This document shows, in pieces, positions 32,380 through 44,000 of a stretch of DNA of 64,000 nucleotides. Both the position numbers and the translations under genes were made by a program. The notes below the pieces were generated by a model that was given only the letters and a program-made list of their open reading frames with translations, was not told where the DNA came from and ran no database searches. How positions within the stretch are numbered: position 1 is the stretch's first letter; each line of letters opens with the position of its first letter. This stretch comes from Streptomyces albireticuli (GTDB lineage: Bacteria > Actinomycetota > Actinomycetes > Streptomycetales > Streptomycetaceae). The stretch spans positions 1,798,001 to 1,862,000 of the forward strand of contig NZ_CP021744.1 of the NCBI RefSeq assembly GCF_002192455.1, in the 5' to 3' direction.

Positions 32380-33309
32380 TCAGCGGCCGGACGGCCGCCG
32401 GCCGGGCCGGGGGGTCCGGGCGGGCCGGACGGGACCGCCGTCCCGGTCCTCACGGCCGGCCCGGTCCGCGCGGTACAGCGCGGCCCACTCCCGGGCCGTG
32501 AGGTCCTTGAGCCGGTCGGCGGGCGCCACCCCGGCGCCGCGCACGAACCGGGCGTGGCCGCGGCGCAGCACCTTCTGCGCCGCGTCACCGACGGTCATCC
32601 GGCCGGTGTCGAAGAACTCCTGGACGAATCGCTGGTAGGCGGCCCGTTCGGACCACGGCACGGACGGCCGGCGGCGGGGCGCCACGAGCAGGGTCGAGGT
32701 GTCGGCCCGCGGTACGGGGCTGAACTCGTGGCGGGGGAAGGCGAGTCCTTCGCCGAAGGTGTACCAGGGCTCCCACTGGGCGTTGAAGAGGTTGCCTCCC
32801 CAGGCCCCGGTGCGCTTGCCCACGTACTCGCGCTGGAGCAGGAAGACTCCCCCGCGCATCAGATCAGGCCCGAGGTCGAGGCAGCGCCTCAGAATTCCGG
32901 TGCCGGACACGAAAGGCAGATTGCCTATCAAACGGACGGGCTGCCGCGGCAGCCGTAAGGTCAGAAAGTCCTCGTTGACCACGGTGACGTCCGGGAGCGA
33001 TTCCGCGGCGAGCCGGCGCGCCCAATGGGTGTCGATCTCGACCGCGAGTAATGGACGCCCGGCCGCGGCCAGCGCCTTGGTCACCCGGCCGGAGCCCGCG
33101 CCTATCTCGACCGTGAGCGTCCCGGCCGTGAAACCGGTCGGGAAGTACGAATCGTCCAGCTGGTCGGAGAACCTGCGGGCGGCGGCTGCGGACCGGAAGA
33201 AATTCTGGCCCCACTCCCTGCGCGCGGCATTGCGCGACGCGGCGGGCCCGGGGGCGGATCTCGGGGGCACCAGCGGTTTCGAGCTCACCCCGGGAACGTA
33301 CCTTTCCAT
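32380..33309 (-). CDS. Erm-family 23S rRNA adenine N6-methyltransferase (macrolide resistance)
   Basis: About 309 aa. The SAM motif is LTVEIGAGSGRVTKALAAAGR, and the adenine-binding motif IV is IGNLPFVSGTG, as in Erm/KsgA dimethylases. REWGQNFFRSAAAARRF matches the Erm N-terminal region, and the C-terminus is Arg/Pro-rich as in other producer Erm proteins. It methylates A2058 of 23S rRNA and protects against macrolides. The start is uncertain: ATG at 33309 is used, but in-frame ATGs at 33357/33360 and a GTG at 33288 are possible. It is divergent from the ABC-F gene at the end of the macrolide cluster, where it gives self-resistance. Confidence 0.88.
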   Translation of the reverse strand: MERYVPGVSSKPLVPPRSAPGPAASRNAARREWGQNFFRSAAAARRFSDQLDDSYFPTGFTAGTLTVEIGAGSGRVTKALAAAGRPLLAVEIDTHWARRLAAESLPDVTVVNEDFLTLRLPRQPVRLIGNLPFVSGTGILRRCLDLGPDLMRGGVFLLQREYVGKRTGAWGGNLFNAQWEPWYTFGEGLAFPRHEFSPVPRADTSTLLVAPRRRPSVPWSERAAYQRFVQEFFDTGRMTVGDAAQKVLRRGHARFVRGAGVAPADRLKDLTAREWAALYRADRAGREDRDGGPVRPARTPRPGRRPSGR

Positions 33310-33547
33310 GATCCGAAGGTCCATCAATTGACAGTGCAGGCAACGGAAATCAGCCATCATCGGACGCGAAGGTTCCGGCAGCCGGCCGGGCGCCGGACCG
33401 GATTTCCGGTCAATGTTCCGCCCCTGTCCGGTGAATTTCCGGACAAGCCGGTGAAGTCCTCCGTTCCCGGCGGATTTCCGGGCCCGGCGCGCTCCGGGAT
33501 TGCGCGATCATGGTTTCGGGGATCTTCGAGGTTCCCCCGAAAGGCCC
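33310..33547. other. erm upstream region with two small hairpins
   Basis: No gene is supported here. Two inverted repeats occur: ACCGGA-TT-TCCGGT (33397-33410) and TGTCCGG-N7-CCGGACA (33425-33445), plus further TTTCCGG repeats near 33470. An in-frame reading upstream of erm (MADFRCLHCQLMDLRIM, from 33357) could be an N-terminal extension or a leader. Together this could form an inducible attenuator, but that is not shown. Confidence 0.4.
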
Positions 33548-33577
33548 TTGCCGAAAAGTTTTTTGATCCTCTAGACT
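33548..33577 (+). promoter_or_regulatory. Promoter of the ABC-F resistance gene
   Basis: TTGCCG (33548-33553) and TAGACT (33572-33577) are separated by 18 bp that include an unusual T6 run. It predicts an mRNA start near 33585, giving a roughly 207-nt 5' leader before the ABC-F start. A tiny frame ATG-GGA-TCC-CTG-TGA begins exactly there (33585). Confidence 0.65.
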
Positions 33578-33791
33578 CGGCTCCATGGGATCCCTGTGAC
33601 AGCCGAAGATACGGCCGCGTAGAGCTCGACTCCGCCGCCGTATCCCTCCGTGCACTTATCGAAAACGCCGCAGCGACGTCGCGTAGCGCGTCATATGCCG
33701 CTCCGGCCCTCCCGCCGTGCCCTCACGCACCGCAGGACCGCCCAGTGCGCGGAAACGACCCCATTCCCGGCTGCGAAAAGGAGGCCCCCGC

Positions 33792-35450
<1,659 letters not shown>

Positions 35451-35479
35451 CACCACCGCGCCCCTCGCGGGCGGTGGCC

Positions 35480-35512
35480 GGAGGGGCGGATCCGTACCGG
35501 ATCCGCCCCTCC
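35480..35512. terminator. Hairpin terminator after the ABC-F gene
   Basis: Arms 35480-35494 (GGAGGGGCGGATCCG) and 35498-35512 are a perfect 15-bp stem with a 3-nt loop, 30 bp past the stop codon. It separates the ABC-F gene from the downstream acyltransferase gene. Confidence 0.88.
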
Positions 35513-35625
35513 GACTGTGTCATCTTCTCGTGTCCGCGTGATCCGGCCTGCCACAGGATGGGCCCGCCTGATCTCCAGCGATCCGGACGTCACCTCCTGC
35601 CCTGATCCCAAGGAACGAGAACCCG

Positions 35626-36837
35626 ATGCTCCCTCGCGTCGCCCGCCTGCCCTCGCTGACCGGACTGCGCTGGTTCGCGGCGTTGGCGGTATTCGCCTGC
35701 CACATCTGCCAGCAGGGCATCTTCGCCGACCAGAAGCTCGGTGCCGAGCTGGCGAAGTTCACCCCGCTCGGCTCGATCGCCGTGTCGTTCTTCTTCGTGC
35801 TGAGCGGCTTCGTCCTGACCTGGTCGGCACGGGACGAGGACTCCGTCCCGGTCTTCTGGCGGCGCCGGTTCGCCAAGATCTACCCGCTGCACTTCGTCAC
35901 CCTGTGCGTCGCGGGCGCCATCATCCTCGGCCTCTCGGAGCCGGTCCTGCCGGGCGGCTCGGTGTGGGACGGGCTGGTGCCCGATCTGCTGCTGTTGCAG
36001 TCCTGGCTGCCCGAGCCGTCCGTGATCTCCGGTTTCAACACGCCGAGTTGGTCGCTCTCCTGCGAGATGGCCTTCTACCTCTCCTTCCCGCTGTGGTTCC
36101 GGCTGTTCCGGCGGGTGCCGGGGAAGCGGCTGTGGTGGTGGGCCGGCGGGCTCGCCGCGGCGGTCGTCTGCGTGCCGTTCGTCGCCGCGCTCCTCCCGGG
36201 GAGCGCCGAGGTCGCCCCGGGCATGCCGCTGAACGAGCTGTGGTTCGTCTACTGGTTCCCGCCTGTCCGCGCCCTGGAGTTCGTCCTCGGCGTCGTGATG
36301 GCGCTCATCCTGGGCAAGGGCCTGTGGCGCGGCCCCGGCGTGTGGCTGTCCGCGCTGCTGCTCGCCGGCGGCTTCGCCCTCACCCAGGCCGTGCCCGCGA
36401 TGTTCACCCTCCAGGCGGCGACCGTCGTCCCGGCCACGCTGCTGATCACCGCGGCGGCCGACGCCGACGTGCGGGGCCTGCGCACCTGGGGGCTGCGGTC
36501 CGCGGTGCTGGTCCGGCTGGGCGAGTGGTCGTTCGCCTTCTACCTGATCCACTTCATCGTCATCCGCTACGGGCACCGGCTGCTCGGCGGCGACCTGGGC
36601 TACGCCAAGCAGTGGGACACCCCGGGCGCGATCGGCGTGGCCCTGCTGGGGGTGGCCGTCGCCACCTGCGCCGCGGCCCTGCTGCACACCTTCGTGGAGA
36701 AGCCCGCCATGCGCCTGCTGGGCGGGCGCCGCCGTCCCGCCGCCCGGCCGGACGGCACCGCGCCGGCCCCGGCGCCCGTCCCTGCCCCGGGCACCGCCCC
36801 GGACCCGGCGGCGGACCCGGACCCGGCGCGCGCCTGA
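35626..36837 (+). CDS. mdmB: Macrolide O-acyltransferase, MdmB/CarE-like (acyltransferase 3 family)
   Basis: A 403-aa integral membrane protein of the acyltransferase 3 family with about ten hydrophobic segments. The start [20 protein letters not shown] and the catalytic His in VFACHICQ match macrolide acyltransferases such as MdmB (midecamycin 3-O-acyl transfer) and CarE. It would move an acyl group from acyl-CoA onto a lactone or sugar hydroxyl. The C-terminal 40 residues are a Pro/Ala/Asp repeat tail and probably disordered. It is 38 bp upstream of an MdmC-like methyltransferase, the same pairing as mdmB-mdmC in Streptomyces mycarofaciens. The regiochemistry is inferred. Confidence 0.86.
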   Translation: MLPRVARLPSLTGLRWFAALAVFACHICQQGIFADQKLGAELAKFTPLGSIAVSFFFVLSGFVLTWSARDEDSVPVFWRRRFAKIYPLHFVTLCVAGAIILGLSEPVLPGGSVWDGLVPDLLLLQSWLPEPSVISGFNTPSWSLSCEMAFYLSFPLWFRLFRRVPGKRLWWWAGGLAAAVVCVPFVAALLPGSAEVAPGMPLNELWFVYWFPPVRALEFVLGVVMALILGKGLWRGPGVWLSALLLAGGFALTQAVPAMFTLQAATVVPATLLITAAADADVRGLRTWGLRSAVLVRLGEWSFAFYLIHFIVIRYGHRLLGGDLGYAKQWDTPGAIGVALLGVAVATCAAALLHTFVEKPAMRLLGGRRRPAARPDGTAPAPAPVPAPGTAPDPAADPDPARA

Positions 36838-36874
36838 CAACCGCACGCTGCCCTCGAAGCCCTCCGAAAGGACC

Positions 36875-37546
36875 GTGAGCGTGGCAGACCAGACCGCTCT
36901 CAGCCCCGCCCTGCTGGAGTACGCCCGGAGCGTCTCCCTGCGCGACGACGCGCTCCTGCGCGAGCTGTACGAGCTGACCGCGCGCCTGCCCGGCGGGCGC
37001 GCCATGCAGATCATGCCCGAGGAGGCGCAGTTCCTCGCGCTGCTCGTCCGGCTCACCGGCGCGCGCCGGGTGCTGGAGATCGGGACGTTCACCGGGTACA
37101 GCACGCTGTGCGTGGCCCGGGCGCTGCCGCCCGGCGGCCGGCTGGTCACCTGCGACATCAGTGACAAGTGGCCGGGTGTGGGCGCTCCGTTCTGGGAGCG
37201 GGCCGGGGTGGCCGGCCGGATCGAGCTGCGCGTCGGTGACGCCGTGGAGACCCTGGCCGGGCTGCGGGCCGCCGGGGGCGACGGCACGTTCGACCTGGTG
37301 TTCGTCGATGCCGACAAGACCGGGTACCCGCACTACTACGAGGAGTCGCTCGCGCTGCTGCGCCCCGGTGGTCTGGTGGCGGTCGACAACACGCTGTTCT
37401 TCGGCCGGGTGGCCGATCCGGAGTGCCAGGACCCGGACACCGAGGCCGTGCGCGCGCTCAACGAACGGCTGCGGGACGACGCGCGCGTGGACATCTCCCT
37501 GCTGACCGTGGCCGACGGGGTCACGCTGGCGCGCAAGCGCGAGTAG
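36875..37546 (+). CDS. mdmC: O-methyltransferase, MdmC/FkbG-like
   Basis: A 223-aa catechol-O-methyltransferase-fold enzyme: SAM motif [26 protein letters not shown], metal-site [22 protein letters not shown] and [13 protein letters not shown]. The family includes MdmC and FkbG; FkbG-type enzymes are assigned to making methoxymalonyl-ACP. That fits the unusual AT motif of PKS module 6 in this cluster. The GTG at 36875 is used; a second GTG two codons on has better spacing from AAAGGA. It follows the acyltransferase and ends against a bidirectional terminator. The rest of a methoxymalonyl-ACP operon is not in the window. Confidence 0.86.
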   Translation: MSVADQTALSPALLEYARSVSLRDDALLRELYELTARLPGGRAMQIMPEEAQFLALLVRLTGARRVLEIGTFTGYSTLCVARALPPGGRLVTCDISDKWPGVGAPFWERAGVAGRIELRVGDAVETLAGLRAAGGDGTFDLVFVDADKTGYPHYYEESLALLRPGGLVAVDNTLFFGRVADPECQDPDTEAVRALNERLRDDARVDISLLTVADGVTLARKRE

Positions 37547-37571
37547 CCGGTCCCGGCGCCGTACGGGAAAG

Positions 37572-37597
37572 GGGCCCACCGCCGGAGCGGTGGGCCC
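37572..37597. terminator. Bidirectional terminator between convergent genes
   Basis: An 11-bp perfect stem GGGCCCACCGC / GCGGTGGGCCC with loop CGGA, flanked by GAAA and TTCC. It lies in the 72 bp between the convergent stops of the O-methyltransferase and glycosyltransferase genes. Confidence 0.88.
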
Positions 37598-37618
37598 TTC
37601 CTCATGTCCCCGTGGGTG

Positions 37619-38893
37619 TCAGTGCTGCGGCACGGCCCGGTGCGCGTCGGCGAGGCGCTCCAGGGTGGGGACGATCCCGGCCGGCGCGGGGTCGGCGAGC
37701 ATCTCCTCGCGCAGCCGCCGGGCGCCCGCCCGGATCGCCGGGTCGCCCACGGCCGCGCGCACCGCGTCGGCGAGCTTCTCCGCCGTGAGCTCCGCGGGCG
37801 GGAGGCTGAAGCCGGCGGAGAGGCGCTGGAGTTGCTGCGCCTTGATCGGCGCGTCCCACAGCGAGGGGACGACGATCTGCGGGACGCCGTGCAGCATGGC
37901 CGTGGACCAGGTGCCGGCCCCGCCGTGGTGGATGATCACCGAGCAGGTGGGGAGCAGCGCGTCGAGGGGGACGAAGTCCACGGGCACGACGTTGCCGGGG
38001 AGTTCGCCGACGAGTTCGCGCTGTGACGCGTCCAGGGTGGCGATGACCTCGATGTCCAGCCGTCCGAGCGCCTCCAGGAGCTGCGGGTAGGAGACGGCGT
38101 CGCGGCCGTAGGTCTCGCGGGCGGAGACGCCGAGGGTGAGGCAGACGCGCGGCCGGGCGGGCGGCTCGGAGAGCCAGGGTTCGATGACGGCGCGGCCGTT
38201 GTAGGGGACGTAGCGCATGGGCACGGTGGTCTGGCCGAGGTCCAGGCGGGTGCTGCGGGCGCCGGGGTCGATCACCCAGTGGCCGAGCACGTCCCGTTCG
38301 TCGTACGCGCATCCGTACCGCTCCAGGGTCCAGCCGAGCCATTCGGCGAGGGGGTCCTCGCGGAGCTCCGCCGGCTGTTCGCCGAGGGCCCGGAGGAACC
38401 GCTTCCGGGAGCGGCCGATGGTGTCGGGCCCCCAGAGGATGCGGGCGTGGGCGGCCCCGCAGGCGCGGGCGGCGACGGGTCCCGCGTAGGTCCAGGGCTC
38501 CCAGACGACCAGGTCGGGGCGCCAGTCGCGGGCGAAGCCGACGACGGCGTCCATGGTCGCCGCGCCGTTGAACGGGGCGAAGCACAGGGCGGACATCATC
38601 GTCTGCTGGCCGAGGAGGTACTCCCAGGTGGTCTCCTCGGGGGTCTCGTGCTCGGTGAACTCGAAGCCCTTCTGGTAGGGCACGAGGTCGCCGCCCATCT
38701 CGGCGAGCAGCTCGACGGCCGGCTGGTCGTCGCCCACGGGGACGGCGGTCAGGCCGGTGGAGGTGATCACGTCGGTGAGCGAGGGCGGGCTGGCGACCCG
38801 GACCTCGTGGCCGGCCGCGCGCAGCGCCCAGGCCAGGGGCACCAGGCTGTAGAAGTGGGTGTTGTGGGCGAGTGAGGTCAGCAGGACGCGCAC
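37619..38893 (-). CDS. Macrolide glycosyltransferase (TylM2/DesVII/EryCIII type)
   Basis: A 424-aa GT-B fold enzyme of family GT1: MRVLLTSLAHNTHFYSLVPLAWALRAAGHEVRVAS at the start and the nucleotide-sugar site HHGGAGTWSTAMLHGVPQIVVPSLWDAPIKAQQL near residue 340. It resembles the activator-dependent macrolide amino-sugar transferases. It probably attaches dTDP-mycaminose (or desosamine) to C5 of the lactone. The GTG start at 38893 has a weak GGAG site. It is preceded on the same strand by the P450-like helper it needs and by the N,N-dimethyltransferase that completes the sugar. Confidence 0.9.
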   Translation of the reverse strand: MRVLLTSLAHNTHFYSLVPLAWALRAAGHEVRVASPPSLTDVITSTGLTAVPVGDDQPAVELLAEMGGDLVPYQKGFEFTEHETPEETTWEYLLGQQTMMSALCFAPFNGAATMDAVVGFARDWRPDLVVWEPWTYAGPVAARACGAAHARILWGPDTIGRSRKRFLRALGEQPAELREDPLAEWLGWTLERYGCAYDERDVLGHWVIDPGARSTRLDLGQTTVPMRYVPYNGRAVIEPWLSEPPARPRVCLTLGVSARETYGRDAVSYPQLLEALGRLDIEVIATLDASQRELVGELPGNVVPVDFVPLDALLPTCSVIIHHGGAGTWSTAMLHGVPQIVVPSLWDAPIKAQQLQRLSAGFSLPPAELTAEKLADAVRAAVGDPAIRAGARRLREEMLADPAPAGIVPTLERLADAHRAVPQH

Positions 38894-38971
38894 GGTGACT
38901 CCGGGCTCTCCTAGGGCGGACGGTGCGGGTGGGCCCGTACGGCACGAGGGCGTGACGGGCGTGACGTGCGG

Positions 38972-40195
38972 TCAGGCCCGGACGGGGCAGCGGGCGTAGG
39001 CGCGCAGGACGGGTGAGCGGGGCCGGGTCAGGGCGGGTCCGGTGGCGCTCAGGCCGGGCAGGGCGGCGGCCAGGGCCTGGACGGCGGTGGTGGCGGCCAG
39101 GCGGACGAGCGGGAGGGCGAGGGCGAAGTGCGGGCCGTCCGGGCCGCCGAGCGGGTCCGGGCCGGGCAGGTCGCGCCCGGCGGTGGCCAGCACGACGACG
39201 TGGCCGTCGGCGGGGACGCGGCGGCCGGCGAGTTCGACGTCCTCGTGGGCGACCCTGCTCTCCAGGCGGAAGGGGGGCTCCTCGCGGAGGGTCCGGTCGA
39301 CGGCCTCCGCGGCGGCGGGCGGCCGCCCGGCCGCCGCCCAGTCGCCCGGCCGGGCGAGGAGCCGCAGCACCGTGGCGGCGACGGCGGTGGCGGCGGGCTC
39401 GGGGACGCCGAGGGCGAGGAGGAGTGCCACGCCCTCGACGTCGCGGGGCGCGAGGCCGTCGCGCAGCAGACGCCCCACGGCGTCGTCGGGGTGGGCCCGC
39501 CCCTTGGCGCGGCTCGCGGCGACGAGCTCCGTGACGAGGCCGGCCACCTCCTGGACGGCGCCGGCGGAGTCCCGGGCGACGGCGAGCGTCTGCGGGGTGA
39601 ACCGGGCGTCGAGCTGGGGCGCGCACCGGGCGAGCAGCCCGGCCGCGGCCTCCCGGCCGCCCTCGGGGACGCCGAGGACGCGCAGGACCAGGCCGGTGGT
39701 GAAGGGCCGGGCGAGGTCGGCGACCAGGTCGAAGCCGGTGCCTTCGGCGGGCAGGTGCCGGCGGAGCAGCCGGCGGGCCGCGCCGGGCGCGTCGCAGGAC
39801 CCGTCGGCGAGGGCGGTGTGCCCGAGCACCGGTCCGGCCGCGGCGCGCAGCCGGGAGAGCTCGGCGCGTTCGTGGCCGGGGAAGGCGCGGGCGAGCGGCA
39901 GCAGGTCGGCGTCCGGGCGGGCGCCCGCCCGGTCCCGGGTGCCGAAGCGCGGGTCGGACAGGACGGCCGCGGCGGTGGCGGGATCGGCGGTCACCCAGGT
40001 GCCGAGCCGGTCGCTGCGGTACCACGGCCCCTGGGCGCGGACGAGGTCCTCGTAGGGGGCGGGGTGGTCGGTGCCGGCGCGCAGGATCAGGGCGTACGGG
40101 TCGCCCTGGTTGCCCGCGAACCATTGGCCGGCGCGGCTCAGCTGGAGCCTGCGGCCGAGTTCGCGGGTGGCGTCGTCCGTGGCGGTGATGGGCAT
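38972..40195 (-). CDS. P450-like glycosyltransferase auxiliary protein (TylM3/DesVIII/EryCII type)
   Basis: A 407-aa protein with cytochrome P450 fold signatures (the RDLPGPDPLG region and the flanking helices) but without the haem-binding Cys: the usual FGxGxHxCxG is replaced by GPDGPHFALALPLVRLAATTAV. The I-helix motif is also degenerate (LLLALGVPEPAATAVAAT). This matches the non-catalytic partners that activate macrolide glycosyltransferases. It lies 78 bp before the glycosyltransferase gene on the same strand. The ATG at 40195 follows GAGGAAGCC. Confidence 0.9.
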   Translation of the reverse strand: MPITATDDATRELGRRLQLSRAGQWFAGNQGDPYALILRAGTDHPAPYEDLVRAQGPWYRSDRLGTWVTADPATAAAVLSDPRFGTRDRAGARPDADLLPLARAFPGHERAELSRLRAAAGPVLGHTALADGSCDAPGAARRLLRRHLPAEGTGFDLVADLARPFTTGLVLRVLGVPEGGREAAAGLLARCAPQLDARFTPQTLAVARDSAGAVQEVAGLVTELVAASRAKGRAHPDDAVGRLLRDGLAPRDVEGVALLLALGVPEPAATAVAATVLRLLARPGDWAAAGRPPAAAEAVDRTLREEPPFRLESRVAHEDVELAGRRVPADGHVVVLATAGRDLPGPDPLGGPDGPHFALALPLVRLAATTAVQALAAALPGLSATGPALTRPRSPVLRAYARCPVRA

Positions 40196-40286
40196 GGCTT
40201 CCTCTCGTGGGCCTTTCGTGGGCGGGCGGGTGCGTGGGCCTTGCGGGGGTGGGGGCGGGCGGGGGCGGGGGCCCTGCGGGCGGCCC

Positions 40287-40339
40287 TTTCCCCTACCCGC
40301 CCCTTCCCGGAACCGGGGGCTTCGCCCCCGGACCCCCTG
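40287..40339. repeat. Dispersed Streptomyces extragenic GC-rich element, copy 2
   Basis: TTTCCCCTACCCGCCCCTTCC followed by the hairpin CCGGGGGC-TTC-GCCCCCGG (40313-40331), almost the same as 18940-18990. It occupies the 164-bp gap between the N-methyltransferase stop and the helper-protein start, in the middle of the biosynthetic run. The neighbouring 40200-40285 is G-rich with repeated GGGCGGG. Confidence 0.78.
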
Positions 40340-40359
40340 CCGTGCGGTGTCCCCCGCCG

Positions 40360-41073
40360 TCAGCGGCGGGTGCCGATGAACAGGCCGCGGCCGGACGGGC
40401 CGCCCTCCTGGTAGAGCACCCGGCAGCCGGCGCGTTCGAAGGCCTGCTCGTAGGCGGTGCGCGGGAACAGGGTGATCGTGTGCTCCTCGGTGAGGTGCCG
40501 GATGCCCTCGCCGGGTCGGGCGATCAGGTAGTGCACCTCGATGCGGGTGGCGTCGCCGTCGCGCACGGAGTGGGAGACGCGGCTGATGGTGCGGTCGCCG
40601 GTCTCGGTGACGCTGGCGCCGATGTAGCCGGGGGTGAAGGCGTCGGGGAACCACCAGGGTTCGACGACGATGACGCCGCCGGGTTCGAGGTGGGCGGCGA
40701 ACCGGGCGAGGGTGGCGTCGAGTTCGGCGCCGTCCCGGAGGTGGCCGATGGAGCTGAACATGCAGATCACGGCGTCGAAGCGGGAGGTGAGGGCGAAGGA
40801 GCGCATGTCGCCCTCGTGCAGCGGGACGCCGGGGTTGCGGCCGGCCGCGATGGCGAGCATGTCGCGGGAGATCTCCAGGCCCTCGACGCGGTCGAAGAGG
40901 CCGGCGAGGTGGCGCAGGTGCTGGCCGGTGCCGCAGGCGACGTCGAGCAGGGACGCGGTGCCGGGCCGGTGGGCCCGTACGAGGGCGGCGATCTCCTCGG
41001 CCTCGCGCCGGTAGTCCTTGCCCTTTCCCTCGTGGACCAGGTCGTAGACGGCCGCGATGTCGTTGGCGTACAT
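40360..41073 (-). CDS. TDP-amino-sugar N,N-dimethyltransferase (TylM1/DesVI/EryCVI type)
   Basis: A 237-aa SAM methyltransferase beginning [21 protein letters not shown], typical of macrolide amino-sugar N-methyltransferases. The SAM site is LLDVACGTGQHLRHLAGLFDRVEGLEIS, followed by CMFSSIGHL. It dimethylates the 3-amino group of dTDP-3-amino-3,6-dideoxyglucose (or the 3,4,6-trideoxy sugar) to give mycaminose or desosamine. Its ATG overlaps the stop of the last PKS gene by one base (TGATG), so it is coupled to the PKS. Which of the two sugars is made cannot be decided from this gene alone. Confidence 0.92.
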   Translation of the reverse strand: MYANDIAAVYDLVHEGKGKDYRREAEEIAALVRAHRPGTASLLDVACGTGQHLRHLAGLFDRVEGLEISRDMLAIAAGRNPGVPLHEGDMRSFALTSRFDAVICMFSSIGHLRDGAELDATLARFAAHLEPGGVIVVEPWWFPDAFTPGYIGASVTETGDRTISRVSHSVRDGDATRIEVHYLIARPGEGIRHLTEEHTITLFPRTAYEQAFERAGCRVLYQEGGPSGRGLFIGTRR

Positions 41074-44000
41074 CAGTGTTCTCCTCCGCGGGGCGGGGTG
41101 GGCGTGGGCTCGCCGGGTCGCGGTGAGCCCAGCCAGTCGTGGACGGCCGAGGCGGTGCGGGCCGCGTGTTCGGTGAGCATGGTGAAGTGGTTGCCGGGCA
41201 CGTCGAGGACGGTCCGGGCGAAGGGGACGTCCGACCGCCAGTCGCCGTGGCCGCCGTCCTCGGGCCAGGGGCGCATGGGTTCGCCGGCGCGGACGAGCAG
41301 GACGGGGGCGCGCAGCGGGGTGAGGCGGGTGCCGAGCAGCAGCCGGTGGTAGGCGGCCATGGCGGTGAGGCGGTGTTCCGCCAGGGGGACGGGGCTGCGT
41401 TCGAGTGCCCAGCGGAGGAGGTCGTCGCGCCAGACGCCCATCGCGCCGGGGTCCTCCGGGCGGTAGACGTCCATGAGGACGACTGCGGTCGGGCCGGTGC
41501 CGCGGGCCTCCAGGCGGTCGGCGAGGGCGTGGGCGATGTTGGCGCCGGCGGAGTGGCCGGCGAGCGCGAACGGTGCGCCCGCGGCGTGTTCGAGGAGGGC
41601 GTCGGCCTGTGCGGTGAGCAGGGCGTCGAGCGTGGCGGGCAGAGGTTCGGCCGGGTCGCCGAAGCCGGGCAGCGGCAGGGCGGCGACGTCGCGGGCGCCG
41701 CCCAGGGCGGTGGCGAAGCGGGTGTACTCGGCGGGGCCGGAGGTGGCGGCGGTGCCCGTGCAGCAGTAGAGCGCGGTGCGGGCCGGGCCGGTGGCGAGGA
41801 CCACCGGTGCGAGGGCTCCGGGGCGGGGGTCGTCGTGGGTGAAGGCGGGCCGGAAGCCGGCCAGGGACGCCATGAGGTCGACGGCCTCGGCGGACCTGCC
41901 CTGGGCGACGGCCGTCCGGAAGGTGGTGAGGAGGGTGCCTTCGGGCTGGGTGTGCGCGGGCGGTGCGGCGGGTCCGCCGGCCGCCAGGGCCGTGAGGTGG
42001 GCCGCGAGGGCGGCGGGGTCGGCGTGGTCGAAGACGAGGCCGGCGGGCAGGTCGAGGCCGGTGGCCTCGGTGAGCCGGGTGCGCAGCCGGACGGCGGCGA
42101 GGGAGTCGAAGCCGAGGTCGCGGAAGGGGGTGCGCGCGTCGATCCGCTCGGTGCCCTTGTGGCCGAGGACGGCGGCGATGTGGGTGCGCACGAGTTCCAG
42201 GGCGAGCCGGGGCCGGTCCTCGGGGCGGGCCTCGGCGAGGCCGGGCGCCGGGCGGCCGTCGTCGGGGGCGGCGGGCGCGGCCGTACGGGCCTGGGGGATG
42301 TCGGAGATCAGCGGGCTGGGGCGGAAGGCGGTGAACCCGGGGGCGAACCGTGCCCAGTCGAGGCCGGCGACGGTGAGGGTGGTGTCGGCGTCGTCCAGGG
42401 CCTGCTGGAGGGCGGTGAGGGCGGTCTCCGGGGGCAGGGGGGTGAGGCCGTGCCGGTCCAGGTATCCGTCGGGGGCGAGTTCGGCCATGCCGGTGCCGCC
42501 CCAGACGCCCCAGGCGACGGAGGTGGCCGGGCGGCCCTGGGCGCGGCGGCGCTGGGCGAGGGCGTCGAGGTGGGCGTTGGCGGCGGCGTAGACGGACTGA
42601 CCACCACTGCCCCAGACCGCGGCACCGGAGGAGAACAGCACGAACGCGTCCAGATCGGCATCCGCCGTCAACTCGTCCAGCAGATCCGCACCCACCGCCT
42701 TCGCCGCCAGCACATCAGCAGCCTCCTCAGGAGTCACCTCACCCAACGGCGTCACCTGCGGCACACCCGCCGCATGAAACACCGCACGCAACCCAACACC
42801 CGACTCACCGATACGCCCCAGAAGCCCGACCACCGAAGACCGGTCCGCGACATCACACACCGCGAACGTCACCTTGGCGCCCAGTGCGTTGAGTTCCCCT
42901 TCGAGCGCGGCGGCCCCGGGGGCCTCCGCGCCCCGGCGCCCGGCCAGCACGAGGTGTTCGGCGCCGTTGCGGGCGAGCCAGCGGGCCACGTGCCCGCCGA
43001 TGCCGCCGGTGCCACCGGTGACGAGGACGCTGCCGCGCGGGCGCCACGGCGTGCCGCCGGCCGGCGGGGCCGCGGGCAGCAGGCGCCGCCCGTACGCGCC
43101 GGAGGGGCGGATCGCCACCTGGTCCTCGCCGCTGCCGCCGGAGAGCACCCCGGCGAGCCGCTTCCAGTCCCGCTCGGCGGGCTCGGCGGGCAGGTCCACG
43201 AGGCCGCCCCAGCGTTCGGGGGCCTCCAGGGCGGCGACCCGGCCGAGGCCCCACACCCGGGCGCCGGGCCCGTCGGGCACCTCGCCTGGCCGGACCGCGA
43301 CCGCGCCGCGTGTGACGGCCCACATCCGGGCCGGCACGGCGGAGTCCGCCATCGCCTGGACCATCAGCAGCACCCCCGCCGTTCCGTCGTCGAGTCCCAG
43401 CCGCCCGGCCGTCGGGGCCCCTGCCGGACCGGGGAGCACCAGCACGCCGGCCAGGCCGGCCGGTTCGCCCGCGAGGGCGGCCAGCCGGGCCGCCAGGCCC
43501 GTCCGGTCCCACTCCCCCACGTCCAGCACGTGCCGGCGGACGTCCGCGCCGGACGCGCGCAGCGCCCGCTCCGCGGCGTCCCCGGAGCCCGTGCGGTGCC
43601 CATGTTCGACCATGAGCCAGCGTTCCGAGGGGGTGAACCTGACAACGTCTGCGGGCAGGGCCCGCCAGGTGACGCGGTAGCGCAGGCCGTCGGTCCGGGC
43701 GGCGGCGCCGTGGCGTGCGTGCCAGGCGGCCAGGTGCGGGAGGACGGCGCGGAGGTGCTCCTCGGTGCCGGCGGCGGCCGGGCCCAGCCGGGCGGCCGCC
43801 GCCTCGGCGTCGCCGGCGTGGACCGCGGCCCACAGCTGCTCGTCGTCCCCGCCCGGGGCGGCCGGGCGGGTCGGGGCGGCCGCCGGTCCGAGCCAGTAAC
43901 GGGTGTGCTCGAAGGCGTACGTCGGCAGGTCGACGGTCCGGGCGCCGGTGTCGCGGTACAGGGCGTCCCAGTCGACGTCGGCGCCGTGGACGAAGGCGGT

